A stretch of 64,000 bases of DNA from Streptomyces ardesiacus (GCF_003112575.1 NZ_BEWC01000001.1:124001-188000), one strand, 5' to 3'; positions 8,822-19,690 are shown, counted from the first letter of the stretch. The notes: generated by a model not told the origin, from the letters alone. Made by a program: numbers and translations.

Positions 8822-9547
8822 ATGACCACGTTCTTTCTGGTGCACGGCGCCTGGCACAGCGGGCAGAGCTGGGAGCGGGTGGTGCCGCTGCTGGAAGCAG
8901 CCGGCCACCGGGTGCTCGCTCCGTCCCTGACCGGCTACGGCGACAAGGTGGACCTCGCGGGGCCCGAGGTGGGACTCGACACGCACGTCGACGACGTGGT
9001 CGGGCTGATCACCGAGGAGGACCTCGACGACGTCGTGCTCGTCGGCCACAGCTACGCGGGACTGGTGATCTCCTCGGCGGCCAACCGGATCCCGGAACGG
9101 GTCGCACACCTCGTCTATCTCGACGCGATGGTCCCGGAGGACGGCGAGTCCGCCGTCGACGTCCAGCCCGTGACGCGGCGGCTGATCGAACTCGCCGAGC
9201 AGTCCGGGAGCGGCTGGCGCGTGCCGCCGCTGCCGGAGCAACCGGCGCCCGTCGGCCTGTTCGGCGTCACCGACCCGGCTGACGTCGCCTGGCTGCGCTC
9301 GATGCTCTCGGACCAGCCGGTGCGTTGTCTGCAGCAGCCGGTGCGCCTGGACAATCCGGCGGTGAACGCGATCCCGCGCACCCACATCCACAACGTGGGC
9401 GCCGGGCCCGCGGGCATCATCCGCCGTCCCGTCCCGCCGGTGCAGCCGAACGGCGATGCCGCGCAGGTCTGGGAGCTGCCGACCGGCCACGACTGCATGA
9501 TCACCATGCCGGTCGAACTGAGCGAACTGCTGCTCAAGCTGGCCTGA
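8822..9547 (+). CDS. alpha/beta hydrolase (esterase-like)
   Basis: A 241-residue single-domain hydrolase. The oxyanion motif FLVHGAWH is at the start, the nucleophile Ser lies in LVGHSYAG near residue 82, and the catalytic His in PTGHDCMI near residue 225. It resembles the salicylate-esterase/methyl-ketone-synthase branch of small esterases. The ATG at 8822 follows GAGGAAGG; in-frame upstream codons read as low-complexity sequence. It is the likely target of the divergent HxlR regulator. The substrate is unknown. Confidence 0.87.
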   Translation: MTTFFLVHGAWHSGQSWERVVPLLEAAGHRVLAPSLTGYGDKVDLAGPEVGLDTHVDDVVGLITEEDLDDVVLVGHSYAGLVISSAANRIPERVAHLVYLDAMVPEDGESAVDVQPVTRRLIELAEQSGSGWRVPPLPEQPAPVGLFGVTDPADVAWLRSMLSDQPVRCLQQPVRLDNPAVNAIPRTHIHNVGAGPAGIIRRPVPPVQPNGDAAQVWELPTGHDCMITMPVELSELLLKLA

Positions 9548-9628
9548 GCACCGAGGACGTCCGGGGCATGCCGGCGACGTCGGTGACGTCGCCGACGGGG
9601 CCGGAGGCCCGCCACGCGCCCCTGTCCC

Positions 9629-10651
9629 TCATCCCGTCACGGAGGCCGCGGCCCCGGGCACCTCCGACAGCCGTACCGGCCGCCGCTCGCGGCGGGAGAG
9701 GTCGCAGGCCTCGGCGATCCGCAGGGCCTGCAGTGCCTCGCGCCCGTCGCACGGGTTGGCCCGCTCACCGCGCACGACCTGCACGAACGTGCTCAGCTCG
9801 GCCTCGTAGGCGGGGCCGAAACGCTCCACGAAGCCGGTCCAGGGCTTGTCCGCGGCCGGCGGCCCGGTCGGCTCGGTGGACGCGATCGGCGTACGGTCGT
9901 CCAGGCCCACGACGATCTGGTCCAGCTCCCCGGCCAGCTCCATGCGGACGTCGTACCCCGCCCCGTTCAGCCGCGTCGCCGTCACCGTGGCCAGGGTGCC
10001 GTCGTCCAGGGTGAGCAGCGCGGCGCCGGTGTCCACGTCGTCTGCCGCGCGGAACATCGGCGGACCGGCGTCGGACCCGGCGGCGTACACGTCGACGACC
10101 TCCCGCCCGGTCACCCAGCGCAGCACGTCGAAGTCGTGGATGAGCGTGTCCCGGTAGAGCCCGCCGGACTGCGGCAGGTACGCGGCCGGCGGCGGGGCCT
10201 GGTCGCTCGTCACCGCGCGGACGGTGTGCAGGCGGCCGAGCCGCCCGGACCGCACCGCCTCACGGGCGCCCGTGTAGCCGGTGTCGAAGCGGCGCTGGAA
10301 GCCCATCTGGAGGACCGTGCCGGCGGCCTCCACCTCGGCGATCGCCTGTAACGTGCCGGGCAGGTCCAGCGCGATGGGCTTCTCGCAGAACACCGGCAGC
10401 CCCGAGCGGGCCGCCCGGCCGATCAGCTCGGCGTGGGCCGGCGTCGCCGTGGTGATCACCACCGCGTCCACGCCCCACCGGAAGATCTCGTCCACTCCCG
10501 GTGCCGCCGTCTCGCCCAGCCGGTGGGCCAGGTCCTGGGCCCGCGCGAGGTCGGCGTCGGTGAGGATCAGGGACCCGACGTCGCGGTGGCGGCTGAGCGT
10601 GTTGGCGTGAACGGTGCCGATGCGGCCCGTACCGATGACCCCGATGCGCAT
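9629..10651 (-). CDS. Gfo/Idh/MocA-family dehydrogenase, inositol 2-dehydrogenase-like
   Basis: A 340-residue NAD(P)-dependent oxidoreductase. A Rossmann domain opens the protein (VIGTGRIGTVHA), followed by the family motif CEKPIALDL with the catalytic Lys near residue 93, and DTLIHDFDVLRW with the catalytic His. This pattern fits myo-inositol 2-dehydrogenase and related sugar dehydrogenases. It is divergent from the GntR regulator at 10754 and shares a TGTCCGGACA operator with it, which links it to the adjacent ABC importer and ROK kinase. The exact polyol or sugar is not shown by sequence alone. Confidence 0.85.
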   Translation of the reverse strand: MRIGVIGTGRIGTVHANTLSRHRDVGSLILTDADLARAQDLAHRLGETAAPGVDEIFRWGVDAVVITTATPAHAELIGRAARSGLPVFCEKPIALDLPGTLQAIAEVEAAGTVLQMGFQRRFDTGYTGAREAVRSGRLGRLHTVRAVTSDQAPPPAAYLPQSGGLYRDTLIHDFDVLRWVTGREVVDVYAAGSDAGPPMFRAADDVDTGAALLTLDDGTLATVTATRLNGAGYDVRMELAGELDQIVVGLDDRTPIASTEPTGPPAADKPWTGFVERFGPAYEAELSTFVQVVRGERANPCDGREALQALRIAEACDLSRRERRPVRLSEVPGAAASVTG

Positions 10652-10693
10652 GGAATCAAAGTGGGCTCACAGCCCGTGGCCTGTCAATGCGTA

Positions 10694-10703
10694 TGTCCGG
10701 ACA
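10694..10703. promoter_or_regulatory. perfect palindrome TGTCCGGACA, operator in the idh-gntR gap
   Basis: A perfect 10-bp palindrome followed by AT, lying between the divergent dehydrogenase and GntR genes. The same palindrome recurs upstream of the substrate-binding-protein gene at 11633. A TACGCT -10 element follows at 10742-10747, seven bases before the GTG of the GntR gene. Confidence 0.65.
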
Positions 10704-10753
10704 ATCGGACCGCACAGCTTCCCGTCCCCTGCCCGCGGGGCTACGCTCGGCCC

Positions 10754-11518
10754 GTGCCGAAACCAGAAGTGGATCCCACCGTGTCGCTGGACCTCAGCGT
10801 GGATCGCAGCAGCCCCGTGCCGCTGTACTTCCAGTTGGCGCAGCAGCTCGAGGCGTCGATCGAGCACGGCGCCCTCACCCCCGGCAGCCTGCTCGGCAAC
10901 GAGATCGAGCTGGCCGCGCGGCTCGGCCTGTCCCGGCCCACCGTCCGCCAGGCCATCCAGTCGCTCGTCGACAAGGGCCTGCTCGTGCGGCGCCGGGGTG
11001 TCGGCACCCAGGTCGTGCACAGCAAGGTCCGGCGCCCGCTGGAACTCAGCAGCCTCTTCGACGACCTGGAGGCGGCCGGACAGCGCCCGGCCACGAAGGT
11101 CCTGGTCAACACCGTCGTTCCCGCGACCGCCGAGGTCGCCGCCGCGCTCGGTGCGGCCGAGGGCGGCGACGTGCACCGCGTCGAGCGGCTGCGGCTGACG
11201 CACGGCGAGCCGATGGCGTACATGTGCAACTACCTGCCGCCCGGCCTCCTCGACCTGGACACCGGACAGCTGGAGGCCACCGGCCTGTACCGGCTGATGC
11301 GCGCCGCCGGGATCACCCTGCACAGCGCCCGGCAGACCATCGGCGCCCGCGCCGCCACCGACGGCGAGGCGGAACGGCTCGGCGAGGACGCGGGCGCGCC
11401 GCTGCTCACCATGGAGCGCACGACGTTCGACGACACCGGGCGCGCCGTCGAGTTCGGCACCCACACCTACCGGCCGTCCCGCTACTCCTTCGAGTTCCAG
11501 CTGCTCGTGCGCTCCTGA
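10754..11518 (+). CDS. GntR/HutC-family regulator of the sugar operon
   Basis: A 254-residue protein. The N-terminal GntR winged helix (VPLYFQLAQQLEASIEHG, LAARLGLSRPTVRQAIQSL) spans residues about 16-80. A UTRA ligand-binding domain follows (VHRVERLRLTHGEPMAYMCNYLP and the terminal TYRPSRYSFEFQL). The GTG at 10754 is selected because TACGCT lies at the right distance for a leaderless transcript and no ribosome binding site exists; longer frames add unrelated sequence. It sits between the dehydrogenase and the importer operon, and palindromes in both promoter regions make it their likely repressor. Confidence 0.9.
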   Translation: MPKPEVDPTVSLDLSVDRSSPVPLYFQLAQQLEASIEHGALTPGSLLGNEIELAARLGLSRPTVRQAIQSLVDKGLLVRRRGVGTQVVHSKVRRPLELSSLFDDLEAAGQRPATKVLVNTVVPATAEVAAALGAAEGGDVHRVERLRLTHGEPMAYMCNYLPPGLLDLDTGQLEATGLYRLMRAAGITLHSARQTIGARAATDGEAERLGEDAGAPLLTMERTTFDDTGRAVEFGTHTYRPSRYSFEFQLLVRS

Positions 11519-11632
11519 ACCGCCTCGCTCCTGCGTCCTGAACCGCCTCGCTCCCGCGCCCCCGAACAGCCTTGCCCGTGCGCCGTTGGGCAGCGTTCTC
11601 GGCGCGGGCGCCCGCGTGCGGGTTCGTCGCCA

Positions 11633-11697
11633 TGTCCGGACAATGTGACCGCCGGACGCTCCCCGGAGGAACGCGCTCCGCTTGTGTGTCGGACAAT
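11633..11697. promoter_or_regulatory. operator pair upstream of the sugar ABC operon
   Basis: A perfect TGTCCGGACA palindrome lies at 11633-11642 and a degenerate copy (TGTGTCGGACAAT) at 11685-11697. These share sequence with the palindrome at 10694 and lie within the 277-bp gap before the binding-protein gene, consistent with GntR control of the operon. Apart from these sites the gap shows no other feature. Confidence 0.6.
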
Positions 11698-11795
11698 GGG
11701 GCGTTTGGGGTTTCCAGAACCCGGCAGCCGGGCCCCCGTGCCCGGCGCGCACGCACAGCACGACCAGCACAGCACGGCAAGAAGGGCACGGCCTC

Positions 11796-12800
11796 GTGGC
11801 ACGGTTTCGGACATGGGTGGGCATCGCGCTGGCCGGGGCACTGTCGGTGTCCCTGGCCGGCTGCAGCAGCACCGGCGGCAAGCGCGCCGAGGACGCCCGC
11901 AAGGCCGCGTCGGCCCAGGGCAGGGCGGCGGTGGACACCCCCCGCTGGACCTTCGCGATGATCACCCACTCGGGCGACGGCGACACCTTCTGGGACATCG
12001 TCCAGAGCGGCGCCGAGCAGGCCGCCGTCAAGGACAACATCAACTTCCTCTACTCCCACGACGACGAGGCGCAGCAGCAGGCCCAGCTCGTGGACGCGGC
12101 CATCGACAAGAAGGTCGACGGCATCGTCGTCACGCTCGCCAAGCCCGACGCGATGAAGTCCGCCCTCGCCCGCGCGCACAAGGCGGGCATCCCCGTGATC
12201 ACGGTGAACTCCGGCTCCGCGGAGTCCAAGGAGTTCGGCGCCCTCACCCACGTCGGCCAGGACGAGACCATCGCGGGCGAGGCCGTGGGCGACGAGCTGA
12301 ACCAGCGGGGCCGCAAGCAGGCGATCTGCGTGCTCCACGAGCAGGGCAACGTCGGCCACGAGCAGCGCTGCGACGGCGTCGAGAAGACCTTCGACGGCAA
12401 GGTCCAGCGGCTCTACGTCAACGGCACCAGCATGCCGGACGTGCAGTCCGCCATCGAGGCCAAGCTCCAGACCGACAAGTCCGTCGACGCCGTCGTCACC
12501 CTCGGCGCCCCCTACGCCGACACCGCCGTCAAGGCCAAGCAGGGCGCCGGCAGCAAGGCCGAGATCGACACCTTCGACCTCAACGCCAAGGTGGCCGCCG
12601 GACTCGAGGACGGCACCCTCGGCTTCGCCGTCGACCAGCAGCCCTACCTCCAGGGCTACGAGGCCGTCGACCTGCTGTGGCTGTACAAGTACAACGCCGA
12701 CGTCCTCGGCGGCGGCCGGCCCGTGCTCACCGGGCCGCAGATCATCACCAAGGACGATGCCGCGGCCCTGGCCGACTACACGAAGCGGGGCACGCGATGA
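11796..12800 (+). CDS. sugar ABC transporter substrate-binding lipoprotein
   Basis: A 334-residue lipoprotein. The signal peptide ends in the lipobox SLAGC with the lipidated Cys at residue 23. The mature part is a Peripla_BP_4-type binding protein of the ribose/galactose/inositol class ([70 protein letters not shown]). The GTG at 11796 follows AGAAGGG. It overlaps the permease gene by four bases. It binds the substrate outside the membrane and delivers it to the permease. Substrate identity is unproved. Confidence 0.92.
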   Translation: MARFRTWVGIALAGALSVSLAGCSSTGGKRAEDARKAASAQGRAAVDTPRWTFAMITHSGDGDTFWDIVQSGAEQAAVKDNINFLYSHDDEAQQQAQLVDAAIDKKVDGIVVTLAKPDAMKSALARAHKAGIPVITVNSGSAESKEFGALTHVGQDETIAGEAVGDELNQRGRKQAICVLHEQGNVGHEQRCDGVEKTFDGKVQRLYVNGTSMPDVQSAIEAKLQTDKSVDAVVTLGAPYADTAVKAKQGAGSKAEIDTFDLNAKVAAGLEDGTLGFAVDQQPYLQGYEAVDLLWLYKYNADVLGGGRPVLTGPQIITKDDAAALADYTKRGTR

Positions 12801-13833
12801 ACGCCACGCAGGTGAAGGAGGCCGACGAACGGCTCCTGCGGACCTCTCCGCTGCGCAAGCTCCTCGGCCGCCCCGAGCTGGGCTCCGTCGTCGGCGCGAT
12901 CGCCGTCTTCGTCTTCTTCGCGTTCTTCGCCGACAGCTTCCTGCGCGCCTCCAGCCTGAGCACCGTGCTCTACGCCGCCTCGACGATCGGCATCATGGCC
13001 GTCCCGGTGGCCCTGCTGATGATCGGCGGCGAGTTCGACCTGTCCGCGGGCGTCATGGTCACCTCCTCGGCGCTGGTGTCGTCGATGTTCAGCTACCAGA
13101 TGACCGCCAACGTCTGGGTCGGCGTCGGCGTGTCGCTGCTGGTCACCCTGGCGATCGGCGCCTTCAACGGCTTCATGCTCACCCGGACCAAGCTCCCCAG
13201 CTTCATCATCACGCTCGGCACGTTCCTCATGCTGACCGGCCTGAACCTGGGCTTCACCAAGCTCATCGACGGCACCGTCTCCACCAAGTCCATCGCCGAC
13301 ATGGAGGGCTTCCCCTCCGCCCGCGACGTCTTCGCCTCCACGGTCACCGTCGGCGGCGTCGGCTTCAAGGTGACCATCCTGTGGTGGTTCGCGCTGGTCG
13401 CCGTCGCGAGCTGGATCCTGCTGCGCACCCGCGCGGGCAACTGGATCTTCGCGGTCGGCGGCAACAAGGACGCCGCCCGCGCGGTGGGCGTTCCGGTCAC
13501 CGGGACCAGGATCGGCCTCTACATGGGCGTGGGTCTCGGCGCCTGGATCTCCGGCCAGCACCTGCTGTTCTCCTACGACGTCGTCCAGTCCGGCGAGGGC
13601 GTGGGCAACGAGCTGATCTACATCATCGCGGCCGTCATCGGCGGCTGCCTGATCACCGGCGGCTACGGCAGCGCCGTCGGCTCGGCGGTCGGCGCCCTCA
13701 TCTTCGGCATGACCAGCAAGGGCATCGTCTTCGCCGAGTGGAACCCCGACTGGTTCAAGTTCTTCCTCGGAGCGATGCTGCTCCTCGCGACCCTGCTCAA
13801 CGCCTGGGTCCGCAAGCGCGCGGAGGCCACCAA

Positions 13834-13837
<4 letters not shown>
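12797..13837 (+). CDS. sugar ABC transporter permease
   Basis: A 346-residue integral membrane protein of the RbsC/FrcC type (BPD_transp_2), with eight or more hydrophobic helices. Typical family stretches are [49 protein letters not shown] (the EAA-like loop that contacts the ATPase) and [19 protein letters not shown]. Translation is coupled by an ATGA overlap with the binding-protein gene, and its end overlaps the ATPase gene by GTGA. It forms the membrane channel of the importer. Confidence 0.93.
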
Positions 13838-14649
<812 letters not shown>

Positions 14650-14740
14650 CCACGACGCGCCCGCACCCGCCGGCGGACCGGGCCCCCGCCCCCCTGTCGC
14701 ATTCGGCGCCCGGCACAGCCGTGCGGCACAATCGCACCCG

Positions 14741-15889
14741 ATGAGCACCTACCGCGACTTCACCGCCCCCATCGGCTCCCGCCGCGCCCCGGTCCTGCGC
14801 ACCGTGGGCACGAGGGAACGCCGCTCGCACCTCTCGGCACCCCGCGTGCCCACGGTCGGCATCGACATCGGCGGCACGAAAGTCATGGCGGGCGTCGTCG
14901 ACGCCGACGGCAACATCCTGGAGAAGCTCCGCACCGAGACCCCGGACAAGTCCAAGAGCCCGAAGGTCGTCGAGGACACGATCGTCGAGCTGGTGCTGGA
15001 CCTCTCCGACCGGCACGACGTGCACGCCGTGGGCATCGGCGCGGCCGGCTGGGTCGACGCCGACCGCAACCGCGTCCTGTTCGCCCCCCACCTGTCCTGG
15101 CGCAACGAGCCGCTGCGCGACCGCCTCGCCGGCCGCCTGGCCGTCCCCGTCCTCGTGGACAACGACGCCAATTCCGCCGCCTGGGCCGAGTGGCGCTTCG
15201 GCGCCGGCCGCGGCGAGGACCACCTCGTCATGATCACGCTCGGCACCGGCATCGGCGGCGCGATCCTGGAGGAGGGCCAGGTCAAGCGGGGCAAGTACGG
15301 CGTCGCCGGCGAGTTCGGACACATGCAGGTCGTCCCCGGCGGCCACCGCTGCCCCTGCGGCAACCGCGGCTGCTGGGAGCAGTACAGCTCGGGCAACGCC
15401 CTGGTCAGGGAGGCCCGCGAGCTGGCCGCCGCCGACTCGCCGGTGGCCTACGGGATCATCGAGCACGTCAAGGGCAGCATCGGCGACATCACCGGTCCGA
15501 TGATCACCGAGCTGGCCCGCGACGGCGACGCCATGTGCGTCGAGCTGCTCCAGGACATCGGGCAGTGGCTCGGGGTCGGCATCGCCAACCTCGCCGCGGC
15601 CCTCGACCCGTCCTGCTTCGTGATCGGCGGCGGGGTCAGCGCCGCCGACGACCTGCTGATCGGCCCCGCGCGCGACGCCTTCAAGCGTCAGCTCACCGGC
15701 CGCGGCTACCGCCCCGAGGCCCGCATCGTCCGCGCCCAGCTCGGCCCCGAGGCCGGCATGGTGGGCGCCGCCGACCTGGCCCGGCTGGTCGCCCGCCGGT
15801 TCCGCCGGGCCAAGCGGCGCCGCGTCGAGCGGTACGAGCGCTACGAGCGGTACGCCGAGGCCCGCCGTACGTCCCAGGAGTCGCTGTGA
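14741..15889 (+). CDS. ROK-family sugar kinase (glucokinase-like)
   Basis: A 382-residue protein with phosphate-binding motifs GIDIGGTKVMAG and GTGIGGAIL, the catalytic Asp in DNDANSAAW, and the ROK zinc site GEFGHM...CPCGNRGCWEQ. There is no N-terminal helix-turn-helix, so it is a kinase rather than a ROK repressor. It is longer than the usual 315-320 residues, with about 36 extra N-terminal residues and a basic tail containing repeated RYE. CACAAT at 14727-14732 places the ATG at a leaderless transcription start. It probably phosphorylates the sugar brought in by the adjacent importer. Confidence 0.88.
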   Translation: MSTYRDFTAPIGSRRAPVLRTVGTRERRSHLSAPRVPTVGIDIGGTKVMAGVVDADGNILEKLRTETPDKSKSPKVVEDTIVELVLDLSDRHDVHAVGIGAAGWVDADRNRVLFAPHLSWRNEPLRDRLAGRLAVPVLVDNDANSAAWAEWRFGAGRGEDHLVMITLGTGIGGAILEEGQVKRGKYGVAGEFGHMQVVPGGHRCPCGNRGCWEQYSSGNALVREARELAAADSPVAYGIIEHVKGSIGDITGPMITELARDGDAMCVELLQDIGQWLGVGIANLAAALDPSCFVIGGGVSAADDLLIGPARDAFKRQLTGRGYRPEARIVRAQLGPEAGMVGAADLARLVARRFRRAKRRRVERYERYERYAEARRTSQESL

Positions 15890-16467
15890 CGGAGACCCTG
15901 CCCCAGCAGGCGGCGTCCCCGGAGGATCCCGGGCCGCCGGGCGAGGACCGACGGCACATGATCCGCCGCCGTGCGCTCACGCTGCTGATCATCGTGCTGC
16001 TCATCGGCGTCCCGGCCGGCTACCTCGCGATCTCCGCCGGCCAGAGCCGCGACAGCGGCAGGGACAAGGAGGCGAAGTACGCGGCGACCGGCATGACCGA
16101 GGGCTGGCCCTCCAAGCTGCAGCGCCGCATCTACGAGGTGCCCGTCCCGGTCCCCTCGGACGAGGTCGCGTACTACGAGACGAACAACTGGAAGACCAGC
16201 CGCCTCTACGTCCAGTTCCAGACCACGAACGCGGGCCTCGACGTCTTCCTGGCCGGGCTGGGCGTCGACCGCGACGCGCTGAAGAAGGACAAGATCGCGA
16301 TCAGTGACCGCGCCCAGCGGGTCACCGGCTGGGAATTCGGCGGCTCCGGCTCCTGGTGGGGTGTCGTCAAGGAGCAGGAGAACCCGGCGCCGACCCAGGA
16401 CGTCGTCGTGAACATGGACAACCCCGACTATCCGATGGTCTACGTCGTCTCGCACACCGTTCCCTAG
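15886..16467 (+). CDS. membrane-anchored protein of unknown function
   Basis: A 193-residue protein whose GTG start overlaps the stop of the ROK kinase. A polar cytoplasmic leader (residues 1-24) is followed by one transmembrane helix (LTLLIIVLLIGVPAGYLAI, residues about 31-49). The rest is an extracytoplasmic domain containing YYETNNWKTSRLYVQF and SGSWWGVVKEQENP. I do not recognise a family. Translational coupling to the kinase ties it to the sugar locus, perhaps as a surface accessory. Confidence 0.75.
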   Translation: MTETLPQQAASPEDPGPPGEDRRHMIRRRALTLLIIVLLIGVPAGYLAISAGQSRDSGRDKEAKYAATGMTEGWPSKLQRRIYEVPVPVPSDEVAYYETNNWKTSRLYVQFQTTNAGLDVFLAGLGVDRDALKKDKIAISDRAQRVTGWEFGGSGSWWGVVKEQENPAPTQDVVVNMDNPDYPMVYVVSHTVP

Positions 16468-16612
16468 GCCCTGTCGTCGCCTTCCCCTCGTCCACCCGGC
16501 GGGAGCGCCCGGAGGGCGGGCCCGGCGGGAGGCCGCCGGAGCCGATTGTCAGACCCCGCCCGTAGAGTCGAAGACAGCTGATCGGGCCGACGGGCGGGAG
16601 GTGACAGGACGT

Positions 16613-19600
16613 ATGGGCGACACGGCCGTGACGGAGACGACGGCCCCCGGACGGGCGGGGGAGCGGGTGGAGCCGGTGGTGGCGCCACGCCACGAGGGGG
16701 TGGCGTCCCGGCACGAGGGAGCGGTGGCGTCCGTCCCCGCCCGGCTCGCGGCCGTCTTCCTGCCCGCGCCCCTGCCGCGCGAGGGACGCGTCGCCTTCTG
16801 GGACCCCGAGGGCGGACCCGTCACCGGCCTGGTCCCCGCCGACGACACCGACGCCGCGCCGTTGCCCGGGGCGGCCCCCGGGGGCAGCTTCGTCGCGGGG
16901 GCGGATCCCGCGGACGACGGCGCGGAGGAGGCGGCCGCAGCGCGCCCCGGGGACGGATCCCGGCCGTCCGGAGTCCAGGAGCTGACCGTCGTACGGCCGC
17001 ACGGCGCCGGGGTACGCCGCAGGACCACACCCGCGGTGTCGCTGCCGCTCGACGAGGCGCTGCCCCTCCTGGTGCGCGCCCGGCACGACCCGGCCGCCCA
17101 CCCCGCCACCGCCTGCTGGGGCGCCGCCGCCCTGCACGCCCTGCGGCTCACCGCGCGCGGCCGGCTGCTGCCCGGCCTGACCGCGACCGGACACGACGCC
17201 TGGCGGGCCGGCCCGCTCGGCCCCGACGACGTCGCGCACCTGCGGGCCGTGGCCGCCGCCCTGCCCCCCGAGGGCCACGCCGTCCCGCTCGACGGGCCGG
17301 GACCGATCCGGCTGCCGGAGCCGGAAGCACTGGTCCGGGCCTTCCTCGACGCGGTCGCCGACACCCTGCCCCGCACTCCGGCCGCACCGCACGCCTGCGG
17401 ACGGCCGTTCGCCGCCCGCGGGGCCCAGCGCCTGCCCGGCGCCCACGACTGGGCCGCGGAGGTGGCCGCGGGCATGGACGCGGGCGTGCGGATCTCGCTC
17501 CGCCTGGACCTGTCGGCGTACGACCTGTTCGACCGGGACGCGGACGGAGCCGCGGGCACGGAGGGCGGCGGACCCACCGGCGTGCGCAACGCGGGCGCGG
17601 CGGTCGTCCAGGTGCACAGCCTCGCCGACCCCACCCTCGTCGCCGACGCCGCGGACCTCTGGTCCGGCACGGCCGACGCCTCCTTCGGCCCCCGCGCGCG
17701 CGTGGACGCCGCCCTCGCGGTGCGGCGCGCGGCGCGGGTCTGGCCGCCGCTGGACCGGCTCACCGAGCAGGACGTGCCCGACGTGCTCGGCCTGTCCGAG
17801 GAGGAGGTCACCGACCTGCTGGGCGTGGCCGCCGGCCGGCTCGCCGCCGCGGGCGTCGCCGTGCACTGGCCCCGCGACCTGGCCCAGGACCTCACCGCGA
17901 CCGCGGTGGTCAGGACCGCGCCGGGTTCGGCGACCGACGGCACGGGCTTCTTCGAGAGCGAGGACCTGCTCCAGTTCCGCTGGCAGCTCGCGATCGGCGG
18001 CGACCCGCTCACCGAGGCCGAGATGGACACCCTGGCGGAGGCCCACCGCCCCGTCGTCCGGCTCCGCGACCGGTGGGTGCTGGTCGACCCGGCGCTCGTC
18101 CGCCGGGCCCGCAAGCGCGATCTCGGTCTGCTCGACCCGGTCGACGCCCTCGCCGTCGCCCTCACCGGCAGTGCCGAGGCCGACGGCGAGACGGTCGACG
18201 TGGTGCCCGTCGGCGCGCTGGCCGCGCTGCGCGACCGGCTGACCGCGGGTGTGCGCCCCGCCGAAGCGCCGCCCGGCCTGCACGCCACCCTGCGCGACTA
18301 CCAACTGCGCGGCCTGGCCTGGCTCGACCTCATGACCTCGCTCGGCCTCGGCGGCTGCCTCGCCGACGACATGGGCCTCGGCAAGACCGTCACCGTCATC
18401 GCCCTGCACCTGAAGCGGGCCCGCACCGAACCGACGCTGGTCGTCTGCCCGGCCTCCCTCCTGGGCAACTGGCAGCGCGAGATCGAGCGGTTCGCCCCCG
18501 GCGTCCCGGTCCGTCGCTTCCACGGCCCCGACCGCACCCTCGACGACCTGACCGGCGGCTTCGTCCTCACCACCTACGGCACGATGCGGTCCGCCGCCGC
18601 GGCCCTGGCCGGCCGGTCCTGGAGCATGGTCGTCGCGGACGAGGCCCAGCACGTGAAGAACCCCTACTCGGCGACGGCGAAGGCCCTGCGCACGATCCCG
18701 TCCCCGGCCCGGGTGGCGCTGACCGGCACACCCGTGGAGAACAACCTCTCCGAGCTGTGGGCCCTCCTCGACTGGACCACCCCCGGGCTGCTCGGCCCCC
18801 TGAAGTCCTTCCGCGCCCGGCACGCGCGCGCGGTGGAGAACGGCGAGGACGACCAGGCCGTGGAGCGCCTGGCCCGGCTGATCCGCCCCTTCCTGCTGCG
18901 CCGGAAGAAGTCCGACCCCGGCATCGTCCCCGAGCTGCCGCCGAAGACCGAGACGGACCACCCCGTCCCCCTCACCCGCGAACAGGCCGCGCTGTACGAG
19001 GCGGTGGTGCGCGAGTCGATGCTCGCCATCGAGGCCGCCGAGGGCATGGGGCGCCGCGGTCTCGTCCTCAAGCTGCTGACCTCGCTGAAGCAGATCTGCG
19101 ACCACCCCGCCCTGTTCTTGAAGGAGGAGCACCCGCCGGGCGGGGCCGACCGGATGACCGCCCGCTCCGGCAAACTCGCCCTGCTGGACGAGCTGTTGGA
19201 CACGGTGCTCGCGGAGGACGGCTCGGTGCTGGTCTTCACGCAGTACGTCGGCATGGCTCGCCTCATCACCGCCCACCTCACCGCCCGCGCGGTCCCGGTC
19301 GACCTGCTGCACGGCGGTACGCCGGTCCCGGAGCGCGAGCGGATGGTGGACCGCTTCCAGAGCGGGGCGACCCCGGTCCTCGTCCTGTCCCTGAAGGCCG
19401 CGGGCACCGGCCTGAACCTCACCCGCGCGGGACACGTCGTGCACGTCGACCGCTGGTGGAACCCGGCGGTGGAGGAGCAGGCCACCGACCGCGCCTACCG
19501 CATCGGCCAGACCCAGCCGGTCCAGGTCCACCGGCTCGTCACCGAGGGCACGGTCGAGGACCGCATCGCCGAGATGCTCCAGTCCAAGCGGGCCCTGGCC

Positions 19601-19690
19601 GACGCGGTCCTCGGCTCCGGAGAGGCGGCCCTCACCGAGCTGACGGCCCGTGAACTGTCCGACCTCGTCTCCCTGCGGAGGCCGTCATGA
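16613..19690 (+). CDS. SNF2-family DEAD-like helicase/ATPase
   Basis: A 1025-residue protein. The N-terminal third is a poorly conserved Ala/Gly/Pro-rich accessory region. The SNF2 core has Walker A DDMGLGKT near residue 588, motif II VADEAQHVKNP near 675, LTGTPVENNLSELWALLDW, and the C-terminal helicase domain with LLHGGTPVPERERMVDRF and HVDRWWNPAVEEQATDRAYR. The ATG at 16613 is chosen because GGGAGG precedes it; a GTG at 16601 is possible. Its stop overlaps the SWIM-protein gene (ATGA). Such pairs are thought to act on DNA or RNA polymerase recycling, but the role here is unknown. Confidence 0.92.
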   Translation: MGDTAVTETTAPGRAGERVEPVVAPRHEGVASRHEGAVASVPARLAAVFLPAPLPREGRVAFWDPEGGPVTGLVPADDTDAAPLPGAAPGGSFVAGADPADDGAEEAAAARPGDGSRPSGVQELTVVRPHGAGVRRRTTPAVSLPLDEALPLLVRARHDPAAHPATACWGAAALHALRLTARGRLLPGLTATGHDAWRAGPLGPDDVAHLRAVAAALPPEGHAVPLDGPGPIRLPEPEALVRAFLDAVADTLPRTPAAPHACGRPFAARGAQRLPGAHDWAAEVAAGMDAGVRISLRLDLSAYDLFDRDADGAAGTEGGGPTGVRNAGAAVVQVHSLADPTLVADAADLWSGTADASFGPRARVDAALAVRRAARVWPPLDRLTEQDVPDVLGLSEEEVTDLLGVAAGRLAAAGVAVHWPRDLAQDLTATAVVRTAPGSATDGTGFFESEDLLQFRWQLAIGGDPLTEAEMDTLAEAHRPVVRLRDRWVLVDPALVRRARKRDLGLLDPVDALAVALTGSAEADGETVDVVPVGALAALRDRLTAGVRPAEAPPGLHATLRDYQLRGLAWLDLMTSLGLGGCLADDMGLGKTVTVIALHLKRARTEPTLVVCPASLLGNWQREIERFAPGVPVRRFHGPDRTLDDLTGGFVLTTYGTMRSAAAALAGRSWSMVVADEAQHVKNPYSATAKALRTIPSPARVALTGTPVENNLSELWALLDWTTPGLLGPLKSFRARHARAVENGEDDQAVERLARLIRPFLLRRKKSDPGIVPELPPKTETDHPVPLTREQAALYEAVVRESMLAIEAAEGMGRRGLVLKLLTSLKQICDHPALFLKEEHPPGGADRMTARSGKLALLDELLDTVLAEDGSVLVFTQYVGMARLITAHLTARAVPVDLLHGGTPVPERERMVDRFQSGATPVLVLSLKAAGTGLNLTRAGHVVHVDRWWNPAVEEQATDRAYRIGQTQPVQVHRLVTEGTVEDRIAEMLQSKRALADAVLGSGEAALTELTARELSDLVSLRRPS

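Noticed and set aside
14741..15889. ROK-type repressor
   Set aside because: No N-terminal helix-turn-helix; kinase motifs and the zinc site are intact.
16367..19531. A 1054-codon open frame on the minus strand opposite the helicase gene
   Set aside because: It is the high-GC shadow of the SNF2 gene; its translation is Gly/Val/Arg-rich with no family motif, while the plus strand has a full set of helicase motifs.
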